NCBI RefSeq assembly: GCF_900167415.1
Contig: NZ_FUWU01000022.1
Location: 1-48,954, forward strand
Source of the DNA: Fibrobacter intestinalis
Lineage (GTDB): Bacteria; Fibrobacterota; Fibrobacteria; Fibrobacterales; Fibrobacteraceae
DNA: 48,954 nucleotides
Direction of reading: 5' to 3'
Shown here piece after piece: positions 15,938 through 25,647 of this stretch. Position 1 is the first letter of the stretch, and every line of letters begins with the position of its first letter. A model generated the notes under the pieces. It saw nothing but the letters and a program-made list of their open reading frames with translations, ran no database searches and had not been told where the DNA came from. The translations under genes were made by a program, and so were the position numbers.

Positions 15938-15963
15938 AGCATTCTGCAAAATAGCGGAATGCT
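15938..15963 (+). terminator. Terminator of glyA
   Basis: AGCATTC (15938-15944) pairs with GAATGCT (15957-15963), followed by TTTTCT, 23 bases after the glyA stop. Confidence 0.75.
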
Positions 15964-16074
15964 TTTTCTATATTGTTCCTATGTCGTTTTGATGCGCTTT
16001 TAAAATTCGCGTTTGAGCCGACGAATGCGAATTTTCATTTTGGAAATTTTTGTCTTTGATACTCTTTGTTTTAG

Positions 16075-16830
16075 ATGGCCATGAAAAAAAAGTTCTATAT
16101 GCCGATTATTCTCGCTTGGATTTTGGGAATCCTTTCCGTTGCCTGTGCCAGAATGCCCGAATCCCCGCAGCATTACAATTTTGCAAATGCCAAGAAACAG
16201 ATGGATCGCATCTATTACGGCGATTTGCGAGTGACGGTTTACTGCGGATGCACTTATAAGAACAATAAAAAGCCGAACGAAATCGATTTTGAAAGTTGCG
16301 GATTTCAACCGCGAAAAAATGAGAATCGGGCGTTCCGCATTGAATGGGAGCACGTCGTGACCGCGCATAATATCGGAATGTCGCGCCAATGCTGGCATAA
16401 GGACGGCAAGCGCAGCGCCAGAAAAAATTGTGAAGAGACCGATCCGGAATTTGCTTTAATGGAAGGGGATTTGCACAACCTTTTGCCCAGTATCGGAGAG
16501 GTGAACGGCGACCGCAGCAATTTCATGTTTTCGCAATGGACAAATTCGCCAGAACCGATGTATGGCCGCTGCGAATCCATCGTGGATTTTAAAAACCGCA
16601 AGTTTCAGCCGCGAAAAGAAGTGCGCGGAATGCTCGCCCGGATTTCCTTTTATATGGAAAAAACCTACGGCATCACGATTTCCAAGGAACGCCGACGCCT
16701 GTTTGAATCTTGGGATAAACTCTATCCGGTGAGCGCTTGGGAATGCGAACGAGATTTTCGCATATACAAAGTGCAGGGCGACCATAATCCGTTTGTATTT
16801 GAAAAATGCCGGGAAGCGGGGATTATATGA
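16075..16830 (+). CDS. Endonuclease I family lipoprotein
   Basis: A 251-residue exported nuclease of the Endonuclease I (EndA) family, which degrades DNA non-specifically outside the cytoplasm. The hydrophobic N-terminus ends in the lipobox LSVAC, so it is probably anchored in a membrane. The active-site region reads RIEWEHVV, followed by GDLHNLLPS and NGDRSNFMF as in EndA, together with several cysteines (CGCTY, CWHKDGK, NCEE). ATGs at 16075 and 16081 are both possible, and neither has a clear ribosome site. Its TGA overlaps the mfd start as ATGA, suggesting coupling with DNA repair gene mfd; a role in scavenging DNA or nutrients is equally possible. Confidence 0.85.
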   Translation: MAMKKKFYMPIILAWILGILSVACARMPESPQHYNFANAKKQMDRIYYGDLRVTVYCGCTYKNNKKPNEIDFESCGFQPRKNENRAFRIEWEHVVTAHNIGMSRQCWHKDGKRSARKNCEETDPEFALMEGDLHNLLPSIGEVNGDRSNFMFSQWTNSPEPMYGRCESIVDFKNRKFQPRKEVRGMLARISFYMEKTYGITISKERRRLFESWDKLYPVSAWECERDFRIYKVQGDHNPFVFEKCREAGII

Positions 16831-19800
16831 CGACTCTAGATTTTTCCGATTTTTTTTCGTCTCAAAATCTGGGGGGGCTTTCCGCTTTTTCGGAATGGCG
16901 TTCCGGAATGCTGCACGTCGAAGGTCTTTCTCCAGCAGCGGAAGCCTTGATGGTCGCCGATCGTTTTGCCAAATATCCGCAGAGCATTTTGGTCGTCGTC
17001 GATGATTATCGGAACGGCGAAATCTGGATGCAGAATTTGCAAAGCCTTTGCGGCGAAGACAACGTCCGATTTTTTCCTGCGCTGGGAATCAAGCCTTACG
17101 AAGCAAAACTGCCGTTCGACGGCATTCTGGAAGAACGCTTGCGCTTTTTCAAGGCAGCGGCTGGGAAAAAGCCTTTTGTTGCAGTGTGTCCCATCGATTC
17201 CTTCTTGCTACGGATGCCGTCCGCAAAAGTGCTGGAAAAGAAAAAGCTGGAATTTCATGTGGGCGATGTCGTCGATCCGCTTTCCCTGCGGAAAACTCTG
17301 AACGACCTCGGCTTTGTCGAGCAACCCGTTGTCGGCTCCGTCGGTGAATTTTCCATCCGCGGCTGCATTGTGGACATCAACCTGTTTATGTCGGAGCATC
17401 CCGTCCGCTTGGAATTTTTCGGCGACGAAATTGAAAGCATCCGCCAATTCGATATATTTTCCCAGCGTTCCATCGAGCGATTGGAATCGATAGAGGTTTA
17501 TCCTCATGGCGAATTTACTTTGACGTCAGATGAAAAATCTCGGATTCCCCAGGAAGAAGACGCTTTGCTCTGGTGGCGGCGCGCGGAATTTGAAGAACTT
17601 TCAGCTAGCGTCCTGGATTATATGCCGGATGCGGCTCTCGCCTTCTGCGGCCTTTCCCATTTAGAAGAGCTGGCAGCAAAAATCGGAGCGTCGCAAATCA
17701 AGGCTTACGAAAAAGCCATCTCCTTTTCGCAGAAAGTTTCGGAACCGTCCGCGCTCTGGTGGCGTTTTGATGCGTTACGAAGCTCCATCGAAAAAAGAAC
17801 TTCTCTGAATTTTACGCGAGCGCAGATGGATTCCTCGAACTGGATTACCATTTCCATGCGCCCCCAGACCAAAGGCGTCGAAGGAACGAACGGCCTGATT
17901 CGCGAAATCGAGAATTTTCATTCTTTGGGCGGAAAAATTTTCCTGCTCGCCCATTCGGAGGGAAGCGCGCAAAGATTGCAACATCTTTTTGAAGAAGCGC
18001 CTCTAGAAGGAATTCTTGTGGGGGATATTTCGGAAGGGTTCTGGGCGGATTCGGAAAACGTGGCGTTCCTTTCGGAATCGGGCATATTCAACCGCACGGG
18101 AAAACCGCGTCGCAAGCATTCCGTTTCGGGTTCCGTATCGGACGCTCTGCTTGTCGAATCGCTGAATCGAGGCGATTACGTGGTGCACGAGGATCACGGC
18201 GTGGGCCGCTACCGGGGACTTGTCCGCGAAAAAATCAACGGCGGCATGGTGGACTGCATCCTTTTGGAATACGCGGGCAATGACCGTTTGAAATTTCCCG
18301 TTTCGGACTTGCGAAAAATCGAGAAGATGCCGAATACGGAAGAGGTCTCGCCCGAGCTTGCCCAGTTGGGAACCAAGACGTGGGAACGCCTCAAGGAACG
18401 CGTCAAAAAGAAGGTCGTCAAAATTGCCAAAGAGCTGGTGCAACTTTACGCCAAAAGGGAACTCGTCGAAGGTTTCGCTTTTCCGCCGGATTCCCGAATG
18501 CAGCAGGAATTTGAAGCGGCTTTCGAGTTTACGCCGACGCCGGATCAGACTCGGGCGACCGCGGAAATCAAAGCGGACATGGAAAACAGCCGCCCGATGG
18601 ACAGGCTGGTCTGCGGTGATGTCGGCTTCGGCAAAACGGAAGTCGCCATGCGGGCTGCGTTCAAATGCGTCTATTCCAAAAAGCAGGTCGCCGTTCTTGT
18701 TCCGACGACCATTCTGGCGGCTCAGCACTACGAAACTTTCCGGGAACGATTCGCCGCTTTCCCCGTGAACATCGCGCTTATCAACCGTTACAAAACCGCG
18801 ACGGAAAAAAAGAAGCTTTTCAAGGAAATTTCCGAAGGGAAATTTGACATCGTCGTGGGAACGCATTCCCTCCTTTCCAACCAAAGTTCTTTCAAGGATT
18901 TGGGGCTTCTGATTATCGATGAAGAGCAGAAATTCGGCGTCAAGCAAAAGGAACGCCTGCGCGAATTGCGCTTGACCGTCGATACCCTCAGCATGAGTGC
19001 TACACCCATTCCGCGTTCCCTGCATCTTTCCCTTACCGGAGTCCGGGATATTTCCCTCATCAATACGCCGCCGATGAACCGCCTGCCTGTGGAAACCAAA
19101 ATTTTGCAGCGGGATGACGCTGTTCTCGCCGAAGCGATTCACGACGAACTCGCCCGGGGCGGACAAGTCTTTGTTGTAAATGATCGCGTACAGAGCATTG
19201 AAAACCTCGCCGAAGATATTGAGGCAATGGCACCCGGAGCGCGCGTTGCTGTCGCGCACGGTCAAATGGAGGATCGCGATTTGGAGCGGGTCATGGACGC
19301 TTTTGTCAAACGCCATTTCGACATTCTGGTCAGCACGACCATTATCGAAAGCGGATTGGATGTACCCAACGCCAATACCATCATCATCGTGAATGCGCAC
19401 CATTTCGGCATTAGCCAGCTTTACCAGATGCGTGGGCGTGTCGGTCGCTCGGATGTTCTCGCTTACGCCTATCTGGTCATTCCGAAAAATGAAATCGTTT
19501 CTGCCGAATCCACAAAGCGATTGCAGGCTTTGGAGCAGTTCACGGATTTGGGCAGCGGCTACCAGCTGGCCATGCGCGATTTGGAAATTCGTGGAGCGGG
19601 AAATTTGTTGGGTTCGGAGCAGCACGGCTTTATTTCAGAAGTCGGCTTTGAAACTTACGTCCGCCTAGTTCGGGAGGCTGTCGAAGAACTGCGTGGCGGT
19701 GGGGAAGGCGCGCCCAAATTGCAGCCCCGCGTCGAATTGCCCGTGGATGCGTTTTTGCCAGAAACCTACATCGCCGATGGCATTTCCCGCATTTCCATTT

Positions 19801-20171
19801 ACCAGAGGCTCGCCAGAATTTCCAAGCAGGAAGATTTGGCCCCCTTGTATGCGGAACTGGAAGACCGTTTTGGTCCAGTCCCTCAGCCTGTCAAAATGCT
19901 TTTCTCCGTTTCGGAAATCGCTTTGGTTGCGGCAATGCTGCGCATACAAGGAGTCGAAGCCCGGCGCGGAATGCTCGTGTTCACTTTTGCCGAGTTTCCT
20001 CCGCCCGATCCCAGAAAGCTCGCGGAAATCGTTGCGAAATCCCCTTACACGATGCGCTATGTAGGCAACTCGCCTTTGCAAGGAGCTGTCGAACTCGCAA
20101 CCCAGTCCAATGAAGAAATGGCGAACCGGGCTTTGGCATTTTTTAAGGCCATTTCTTCCGAAGCCGTTTGA
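16827..20171 (+). CDS. mfd: Transcription-repair coupling factor
   Basis: Mfd (1114 residues; E. coli 1148) is a DNA translocase that removes RNA polymerase stalled at lesions and recruits UvrA. Visible parts: UvrB-like N-terminal domains (residues ~1-350), the CarD-type polymerase-interaction domain (DYVVHEDHGVGRYRGL, ~450), the RecG-like motor with Walker A GDVGFGKTE (~595) and DEEQ box (LLIIDEEQKFGVKQ, ~697), motif SATPIPR, motif VI region QMRGRVGRS, and the C-terminal D7 domain. I choose ATG 16827, which overlaps the upstream stop by four bases, rather than the in-frame ATG 21 bases earlier that lies within the endonuclease gene. Confidence 0.96.
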   Translation: MTTLDFSDFFSSQNLGGLSAFSEWRSGMLHVEGLSPAAEALMVADRFAKYPQSILVVVDDYRNGEIWMQNLQSLCGEDNVRFFPALGIKPYEAKLPFDGILEERLRFFKAAAGKKPFVAVCPIDSFLLRMPSAKVLEKKKLEFHVGDVVDPLSLRKTLNDLGFVEQPVVGSVGEFSIRGCIVDINLFMSEHPVRLEFFGDEIESIRQFDIFSQRSIERLESIEVYPHGEFTLTSDEKSRIPQEEDALLWWRRAEFEELSASVLDYMPDAALAFCGLSHLEELAAKIGASQIKAYEKAISFSQKVSEPSALWWRFDALRSSIEKRTSLNFTRAQMDSSNWITISMRPQTKGVEGTNGLIREIENFHSLGGKIFLLAHSEGSAQRLQHLFEEAPLEGILVGDISEGFWADSENVAFLSESGIFNRTGKPRRKHSVSGSVSDALLVESLNRGDYVVHEDHGVGRYRGLVREKINGGMVDCILLEYAGNDRLKFPVSDLRKIEKMPNTEEVSPELAQLGTKTWERLKERVKKKVVKIAKELVQLYAKRELVEGFAFPPDSRMQQEFEAAFEFTPTPDQTRATAEIKADMENSRPMDRLVCGDVGFGKTEVAMRAAFKCVYSKKQVAVLVPTTILAAQHYETFRERFAAFPVNIALINRYKTATEKKKLFKEISEGKFDIVVGTHSLLSNQSSFKDLGLLIIDEEQKFGVKQKERLRELRLTVDTLSMSATPIPRSLHLSLTGVRDISLINTPPMNRLPVETKILQRDDAVLAEAIHDELARGGQVFVVNDRVQSIENLAEDIEAMAPGARVAVAHGQMEDRDLERVMDAFVKRHFDILVSTTIIESGLDVPNANTIIIVNAHHFGISQLYQMRGRVGRSDVLAYAYLVIPKNEIVSAESTKRLQALEQFTDLGSGYQLAMRDLEIRGAGNLLGSEQHGFISEVGFETYVRLVREAVEELRGGGEGAPKLQPRVELPVDAFLPETYIADGISRISIYQRLARISKQEDLAPLYAELEDRFGPVPQPVKMLFSVSEIALVAAMLRIQGVEARRGMLVFTFAEFPPPDPRKLAEIVAKSPYTMRYVGNSPLQGAVELATQSNEEMANRALAFFKAISSEAV

Positions 20172-20308
20172 CGCATTCTAAACGCAAGCAGTGCCGCACT
20201 TGAAGACAAGTATTCCGTGTTACTTTGTTCAATTTCAAAGCGTCAGGTTTGGTTGAGTTTGCAAAAAAGACAAGGCCAAAAGTAAAATGGATGGTAGAAA
20301 TTTTACCG

Positions 20309-20330
20309 ATCGGCAGAGTTTGCCGATTTT
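20309..20330. terminator. Weak terminator between convergent mfd and AAA+ gene
   Basis: ATCGGCA (20309-20315) pairs with TGCCGAT (20321-20327), followed on the plus strand by TTT. The short U-tract makes it only a moderate candidate; it could serve either convergent gene. Confidence 0.45.
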
Positions 20331-20347
20331 AGGGGATATTCTGCAAT

Positions 20348-22672
20348 TTAAAACCCCATTACGCGGCCCTGACGACCGTCTTTGTACGAGATTTCCGTTT
20401 TTAGTGCCTCAAGGATCACTTCGGCGGTGACATTGCTCTCGAAGCGCAGGGTGCCATAAGCGGCGTTGAAGTCGCCAGGGGTGAGCATGCGCAGGTTCTC
20501 CGCCTCGGTAGGGCATTCCACCTGCGGAAAGAAGGCCCGCCACATCTTTTCAATGTTTTCGGGCTTGAGGAAGTCGAATTTCACCTTCAGCGCAAAACGT
20601 CTGCGCGATGCGGTATCGAGGCTCCCTTCAAAGTTGGTGGCGGCAATGAAAATCCCCTTGAAGTTTTCCATCTGCGTGAGCATTTCGTTTACCTGGGTTA
20701 CTTCCCAATTGCGGGCTGCGCCTGCGCGGTCGCGGATTAGGCTGTCAGCTTCGTCCAGAAAGAGAACGGCCTTTTTCTCTTCGGCTTCCCTGAACATGGC
20801 GCGGATTCGCTGCTCGGTTTCGCCTACATAGCAGTTCAGCAGGTCGCTGGTTCTTTTGATGAGAATCTTGCGGTTAAGCCTCCGGGCGACATGTTTCGCA
20901 AATTCCGTCTTGCCGGTTCCCGGCGCCCCATAAAGGAGGATGTTGAGCGAGTCGGGGCGGTCGCCTTCTTGCATGGAACGCCACTTGGCATCGAAGGACT
21001 GCGTGACATTCAGAACCTTTTCCATTTTGGTATCGATATTCAGTGCGTCCAGAATGTAGCTGGGGGAACGGCTTTCCTTGTCGCGGTTTGTGTACTCGAT
21101 GTTCAGCTTCAGGAGCGTTGCCTGCGATTCGGCGATCGTGCGCACCGTTTTTACGGGATCAATTTTGCAGCCCGATTTGAGCAGTTTCTTGGTCCCGACA
21201 ATGGCCTGCGTGATTCCGCCTGCGGTAATAGGGAGTTCCTCAGAGAGTTTTTTAACGGCCTCTTTGGGCAGGAACGATTTTGCTCCGTGCTCGTTCACCA
21301 CAGAGTCCCAGACTTCACGACGTTTTTCGGCATCGGGACGCTCGAATTGGATGGAATAGTCAAAGCGGCGGAGCGTACTTTTCTCGACCCAATTAATGTT
21401 ATTCGAAATCCAGATAATGGGCTTCTTGATTTGTTCCAAGAAGAAATTCAACGCGCCCTTTTCGCAGCAGTTCAAAATGACATCGGCCTCGTCCACCAAA
21501 AGGATTGCCTTTTTCTTCTGGTACTTGCTTGCGGCATAGAGAATGCTGCTCATGCGGCGACGTACCACGGAATCTTCCTTGCTTTCGCGGTGGGCGCCTT
21601 CGGTGCTGATGTTGGTGAGAATGAGCGGGCACTTGAGTTCCTTCGCGATTGCTTTCGCAAGTTCCGTTTTGCCGGAGCCTTCTACACCGTAGAAAAATAC
21701 GTTTAGGCAGTCTCCCGTCTTGCAGTGCTTCAACATGTTGAACGCGAGTTCCACTTTTGGATTTTTGCGGCAGAGTTTCTTGAACGGAATGCTGTCTCCT
21801 TCGTAAACCCTGAAGAAAAGGCTGTCCAGGTCTTTGCCGGAGTGCCCATCTAAAAACATTCCGATGCGTTTCGAAATGTCGGCGTCCTCGTCGATAATCG
21901 CCATCTTTTTGAGGGTTCCCTGATTCGAGACTGCGGAATCGAAATCCAATTCTGGATAGAGCTTGGTGAAAATTTCGGGCATAACCATATCGCGGAAACG
22001 GCGAGAACTGATAGCATTCGTAAGGGATTCGCACTGTTCTTTGTGGAAGAAAATCCACGAGAACATCAGGAGTTCCATTTCGGTATCGTTCAGGCCAAAC
22101 GCCTTCTGCACAATGTTCAAACGTTTAAAATATCCGTCGTCTTCGATATCCTGATTTTCTTTCAGGGTTTGCATAAGTTCGCGAATGATGCTTTCATAAA
22201 ACACCTTTTGCGATGGGGTATCAAAAATACCCTCGTGATTCAAATACTTTTGCACGAAGTCGGAAATTTCTTGAATGGAACACTCCCTGTGGATGACGTC
22301 GTTGAAGCGGACAATGGCATTTTGACGACGCTGGTAAGCGACCGATTTCTCGTCATCATCGCAGCGGAGCCTCTTGCCCGCATATGCTGCATTCGAATCT
22401 TGAATATATTGTTTCTTTTGGGTTTCAGGCATGCGGTCTTCTTCGGCATTGATCTTTTCAAAATATGCCGAGAGGTTCAAGAGCACGCGGGAGGCGTTTT
22501 CTTTGGGGAAAATGGCGATGCAGTCGTCCGGATCGGGGTAATTCTTGACAATGTGGAGTATGCGTATCCAATATTCATAACTCTTGAGAGTTACGAAGTC
22601 GAGATGGATTTTCTTTTTGGAGAAATCGGAATTAAGCGATTCTACCACGCCATTAAAATAATCTTTTTTCAT
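20348..22672 (-). CDS. Tandem AAA+ ATPase (two AAA modules) with unknown N-terminal region
   Basis: A 774-residue cytoplasmic protein. Residues 1-~300 match nothing I recognise and are helical and charged. Two AAA+ modules follow: Walker A GVEGSGKT (329-336) with Walker B ILLVDEAD (390-397), and Walker A GAPGTGKT (582-589) with Walker B VLFLDEAD (636-643) and a likely arginine finger at SRRRF (689-693). Both ATP sites look intact. The second module is closer to classical AAA remodelling ATPases (VGETEQRIRAMFREA). The substrate is unknown. A TGGAG ribosome site precedes the ATG. Its promoter carries the 19-bp dyad shared with other genes of this region. The WYL regulator lies directly upstream on the same strand. 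Confidence 0.85.
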   Translation of the reverse strand: MKKDYFNGVVESLNSDFSKKKIHLDFVTLKSYEYWIRILHIVKNYPDPDDCIAIFPKENASRVLLNLSAYFEKINAEEDRMPETQKKQYIQDSNAAYAGKRLRCDDDEKSVAYQRRQNAIVRFNDVIHRECSIQEISDFVQKYLNHEGIFDTPSQKVFYESIIRELMQTLKENQDIEDDGYFKRLNIVQKAFGLNDTEMELLMFSWIFFHKEQCESLTNAISSRRFRDMVMPEIFTKLYPELDFDSAVSNQGTLKKMAIIDEDADISKRIGMFLDGHSGKDLDSLFFRVYEGDSIPFKKLCRKNPKVELAFNMLKHCKTGDCLNVFFYGVEGSGKTELAKAIAKELKCPLILTNISTEGAHRESKEDSVVRRRMSSILYAASKYQKKKAILLVDEADVILNCCEKGALNFFLEQIKKPIIWISNNINWVEKSTLRRFDYSIQFERPDAEKRREVWDSVVNEHGAKSFLPKEAVKKLSEELPITAGGITQAIVGTKKLLKSGCKIDPVKTVRTIAESQATLLKLNIEYTNRDKESRSPSYILDALNIDTKMEKVLNVTQSFDAKWRSMQEGDRPDSLNILLYGAPGTGKTEFAKHVARRLNRKILIKRTSDLLNCYVGETEQRIRAMFREAEEKKAVLFLDEADSLIRDRAGAARNWEVTQVNEMLTQMENFKGIFIAATNFEGSLDTASRRRFALKVKFDFLKPENIEKMWRAFFPQVECPTEAENLRMLTPGDFNAAYGTLRFESNVTAEVILEALKTEISYKDGRQGRVMGF

Positions 22673-22694
22673 AAAATCTCCATTTTTACATCAA

Positions 22695-22728
22695 AATATA
22701 ATATGCGAATGTGACAAAAACTGACGCA
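22695..22728 (-). promoter_or_regulatory. WYL-type promoter of AAA+ gene (site A)
   Basis: Minus strand: dyad TGCGTCAGTTTTTGTCACA (22728-22710); TTGTCA is followed by 11 nt and TATATT (22700-22695). The dyad lies 37 nt upstream of the ATG. Confidence 0.65.
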
Positions 22729-22902
22729 ACTCTACTTCTGAAAAACGGGTTGAATTTTTCATTCTATATATCGTTGCAAATGGAGATTTTGTAAATCAAA
22801 TATTTAATCCGACCTTATTTATCGTATTAAAAGCCGCTATTGCGTGTTTGAAATCGCCACGCCTCTAACGAGGCAAGCAATGTCGGGTCGCTTGAATGTT
22901 TT

Positions 22903-23916
22903 TTATCCGTACATTTCTTTCAGGTAGTCCGCGAACTCGCTCAGCTTTTTCCGCAATGAAACGGGCTTGATAACGCGGGCGACGTTGGCGAAGGAAACGA
23001 CCCAGTTGAACAGCAGCTGATTGTTTTCCACTTTCATTTTCGCAATGATTTTTCCGTTGCGGCCCTTGCTTATGCGCAAACTGCGGTTGAACGGACGCTC
23101 TTCCAAGTAAAGCTTCGCGCTGCTTTCGAATTCGATTTCGACATCTTCGAGTTTCGGTTCCTGACCGCTCATGAATGCAGCACCAGAAGCCACCTGTCTG
23201 CGGAGCTTTTCGACGGTTCTCGGATTTTCGACAAAGGTTTCTTTCGATAGTTTTACGCTCTTGATTCTACGGAACTTGAGTGTGTAGGTATCGCCAGCAT
23301 GTTTTGCCGATTCGCAACCCACATAGATGTCGTTCTGGTAAATGATGATCATTAGCGGGATGCGTGTGGAACGCCTGTTCGAATCTTCGGTGAGATACTC
23401 GATATCGATTTTGCGGTGGTCGTGAATCGCCTGCAATATTACGCGAATTTTGTCGCTCGCGTCTTCTTCAAAATTGGGCGGCGTGCCCATGAAAAGAATT
23501 TTGCTGTTTAGTTCTTCGCCAAGTTGCTGAATAGATTTCTTTTCGCGTGTCGGCAGACTGTTTTCGATGCGTTCCAGCAACTGTGTAATGATTTCGCTCG
23601 TGGCCGGGTAAATGTTCGCGATGCGCCGCAAAAAGACGAAATGCAGCATCGTATTCTCGAAATTTGGAAACAGCAAACGATCGGCGTTTTGCAATGCAGA
23701 ACTGTAATAGAACGTGCGCCCCACGCTTTCCGCCTGAATGTAGCGCCCGCCATCCATCTCGCTAAGGAACCGCATATCGCGTTGCACGTTGCGTTTTTCG
23801 TTCTCGGGAATCTCCAGAGCCTCCGTCAAATCGTTGATGGTGAATTTCTTGTTCGGGTTCGCAATCACCTTCGCAAAAAGCTGTACCGTGCGTTCGCCGC
23901 GAGTCTTGTCTGCCAT
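22903..23916 (-). CDS. WYL-domain transcriptional regulator
   Basis: A 337-residue DNA-binding protein: an N-terminal winged helix-turn-helix (residues ~1-75, TINDLTEALEIPENEKRNVQRDMRFL), a helical linker, a WYL domain (~145-225, starting AIHDHRKIDIEYLTEDSNRRS) and a WCX-like C-terminal part (~240-337). The eponymous Trp-Tyr-Leu is IYV here. WYL domains bind ligands such as single-stranded DNA or nucleotides, and their proteins often control DNA-damage or phage-defence genes; PafBC of mycobacteria is an activator of this kind. Ribosome site GAGGT. A relative of the shared dyad is 34 nt before its own ATG, hinting at autoregulation. The AAA+ gene follows after 230 bp on the same strand. Confidence 0.87.
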   Translation of the reverse strand: MADKTRGERTVQLFAKVIANPNKKFTINDLTEALEIPENEKRNVQRDMRFLSEMDGGRYIQAESVGRTFYYSSALQNADRLLFPNFENTMLHFVFLRRIANIYPATSEIITQLLERIENSLPTREKKSIQQLGEELNSKILFMGTPPNFEEDASDKIRVILQAIHDHRKIDIEYLTEDSNRRSTRIPLMIIIYQNDIYVGCESAKHAGDTYTLKFRRIKSVKLSKETFVENPRTVEKLRRQVASGAAFMSGQEPKLEDVEIEFESSAKLYLEERPFNRSLRISKGRNGKIIAKMKVENNQLLFNWVVSFANVARVIKPVSLRKKLSEFADYLKEMYG

Positions 23917-23935
23917 AATTTACCTCTAATGGCAA

Positions 23936-23969
23936 TATATATTTTTTCTATGCGGTTATAATTGTCGCA
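23936..23969 (-). promoter_or_regulatory. Degenerate WYL-type promoter of the regulator gene (site B)
   Basis: Minus strand: TGCGACAATTATAACCGCA (23969-23951). The distal half-site and the outer TGCG/CGCA are kept, but TAACCG replaces TTGTCR; 11 nt later is TATATA (23941-23936). It may serve as a repressing or autoregulatory site. Confidence 0.5.
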
Positions 23970-24045
23970 TGCCGTTGATGTGAGAAAAGGAGAGTCAAAG
24001 GTAGCCGAACGAGTTTTTCTGCATTTTGAGCGTGAGAGGACGTTT

Positions 24046-25368
24046 TTAATTTTGACCAAACCGGTCCATATTCCACAGCAAATACAATGGGAGGCTCACG
24101 GTCGCACTGCCCTCGCAGTCGTTTACGGCAAGGTTCTTTAGCGAAACCTTGTAACCTATTGGTGGGGAATACTTCTTGCAGAATTGCCTGTAGCTTTTGG
24201 CTTGCGTGTTGGTTGCCGCCTTGACTTCTACAGGAACAATTTTTCCATCTTTTTCGTACAAGAAATCCAGTTCGGCACTGTTTCCAGAACGCCAAAAATA
24301 GGGATTCTTTTGCTGGTTGACAAGTTCATTCAATACGTAATTTTCGGTAATTGCGCCTTTGAATGTAGGGAGTGCTCCGTCGTCCAGCAAAAGACTTTTG
24401 TAGCCAAGCGAAAGGCGACGGCCAAGCAATCCGATGTCCGAAAGATAAACCTTGAAATAAGAGGCATCTGCATTTGCCGAAAGCGGATGTTCGGCATTTT
24501 GGACAAGTTCGACCAGATGGACGAGGCCTGCATTTTTTAGCCACTGGAGTGCCCCCTCCAATTCATGAGCCCTCTTGCCCTCTTTTACATGCGAAAAAAC
24601 AAACTTGTTGTTTTCCTTGGCGAGCTGTTTCGGCACGGAATCCCATGTCATACGGATTTTTTCGATTTCCGAAACGGGTGCATGTTTTGAAAAATCGTCG
24701 GCGTAGTCTTCAAGAATTTCGTCTTGAATTTTGCCCACCTTCTCGAAGTCCTTTGAAATCGCATATTCGCTCACAGCCTCGGGCATTCCGCCAACAACAA
24801 AATATTCTTTCAACAACCGTTCAAGCGGTCTCGTATAGACTTCGGGAATTTCACGGTCTATGGGCCACTCTGAAAAAAGTTGTACGTATTTGTCTTCGCC
24901 GCACGCCATTAAAAATTCCACAAATTTCATCGGGAACATTTGCATCCGATTCACCTTCCCGACGGGGAAGGATATATTTTCCCTTTTCAAGGCAACACCT
25001 AAAAGCGAGCCTGCACAAACCACATGAAGCTCGGACTTGTTTTCGCAGAAGTATTTAAGCGATGTAATAGCTCGCGGAGCTTCTTGAATCTCGTCAAAGA
25101 AGAGGAGCGTTTTGCCAGCCTCGATTTTAGTCTTTTCAAGCAGTTCCAGTTCGGCGATAATCCGATTTACATCGAAATCGTAATCGAAAACGGCTGCGTA
25201 CTTGGCGCTCGATTCAAAGTTGATGTAGCAAACATTTTCAAAGTATTCTGAACCGAAATCCTTCAGCGTATGCGTTTTTCCGCATTGGCGAACCCCGGTC
25301 AAAAGCAGTGGCTTCCGACGCTTACTGCCCTTCCAGGCAACCAAATCCTTCAAAATTTCGCGATTCAT
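24046..25368 (-). CDS. AAA_14 ATPase with C-terminal DUF4143, copy 1
   Basis: A 440-residue member of a widespread family of ATP-binding proteins of unknown function. Walker A GVRQCGKT (25-32) and Walker B LLFFDEIQEA (88-97) belong to the AAA_14 domain. The C-terminal DUF4143 contains an ELDFL...VPVEVKA pattern (about 365-385), which resembles a PD-(D/E)XK nuclease core. I choose ATG 25368, which lies six bases after a TATATT hexamer and has no Shine-Dalgarno, so it is probably leaderless. A perfect 9-bp inverted repeat abuts that promoter. A second, diverged gene of the same family is immediately upstream on the same strand. Confidence 0.85.
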   Translation of the reverse strand: MNREILKDLVAWKGSKRRKPLLLTGVRQCGKTHTLKDFGSEYFENVCYINFESSAKYAAVFDYDFDVNRIIAELELLEKTKIEAGKTLLFFDEIQEAPRAITSLKYFCENKSELHVVCAGSLLGVALKRENISFPVGKVNRMQMFPMKFVEFLMACGEDKYVQLFSEWPIDREIPEVYTRPLERLLKEYFVVGGMPEAVSEYAISKDFEKVGKIQDEILEDYADDFSKHAPVSEIEKIRMTWDSVPKQLAKENNKFVFSHVKEGKRAHELEGALQWLKNAGLVHLVELVQNAEHPLSANADASYFKVYLSDIGLLGRRLSLGYKSLLLDDGALPTFKGAITENYVLNELVNQQKNPYFWRSGNSAELDFLYEKDGKIVPVEVKAATNTQAKSYRQFCKKYSPPIGYKVSLKNLAVNDCEGSATVSLPLYLLWNMDRFGQN

Positions 25369-25450
25369 AGCCCCAATATACAAAAGTCGTAGGACTTTTG
25401 TAACAGAAATTGCGTTTTTCGTATGACTTTTGTTGTTTTTTGACTTTTGC
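25369..25450 (-). promoter_or_regulatory. Promoter and operator-like dyad of DUF4143 ATPase copy 1
   Basis: TATATT (25380-25375, minus strand) is six bases before the ATG. A perfect inverted repeat with arms ACAAAAGTC (25380-25388) and GACTTTTGT (25393-25401), 4-bp spacer, overlaps it. Further half-sites GACTTTTGT (25425-25433) and GACTTTTGC (25442-25450) lie upstream, 17 bp apart. This looks like a repressor array. Confidence 0.55.
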
Positions 25451-25647
25451 ACCGGCTATTCAGATAAAAAGAACAAATTACTGCGCGAATGTGCAGAATT
25501 TAGCCATGCAGTTAAACGGTTTGCCAGTTTTTTTCAAAAAATTTGTCGTTGCGAAAGTATTTACTTAGCGATGATAATCCGCGTATTAAAAAATCAAAAA
25601 GCCATTATCGAAGATGGCAAAAACAATCTGTTCCAACACTACGAACA

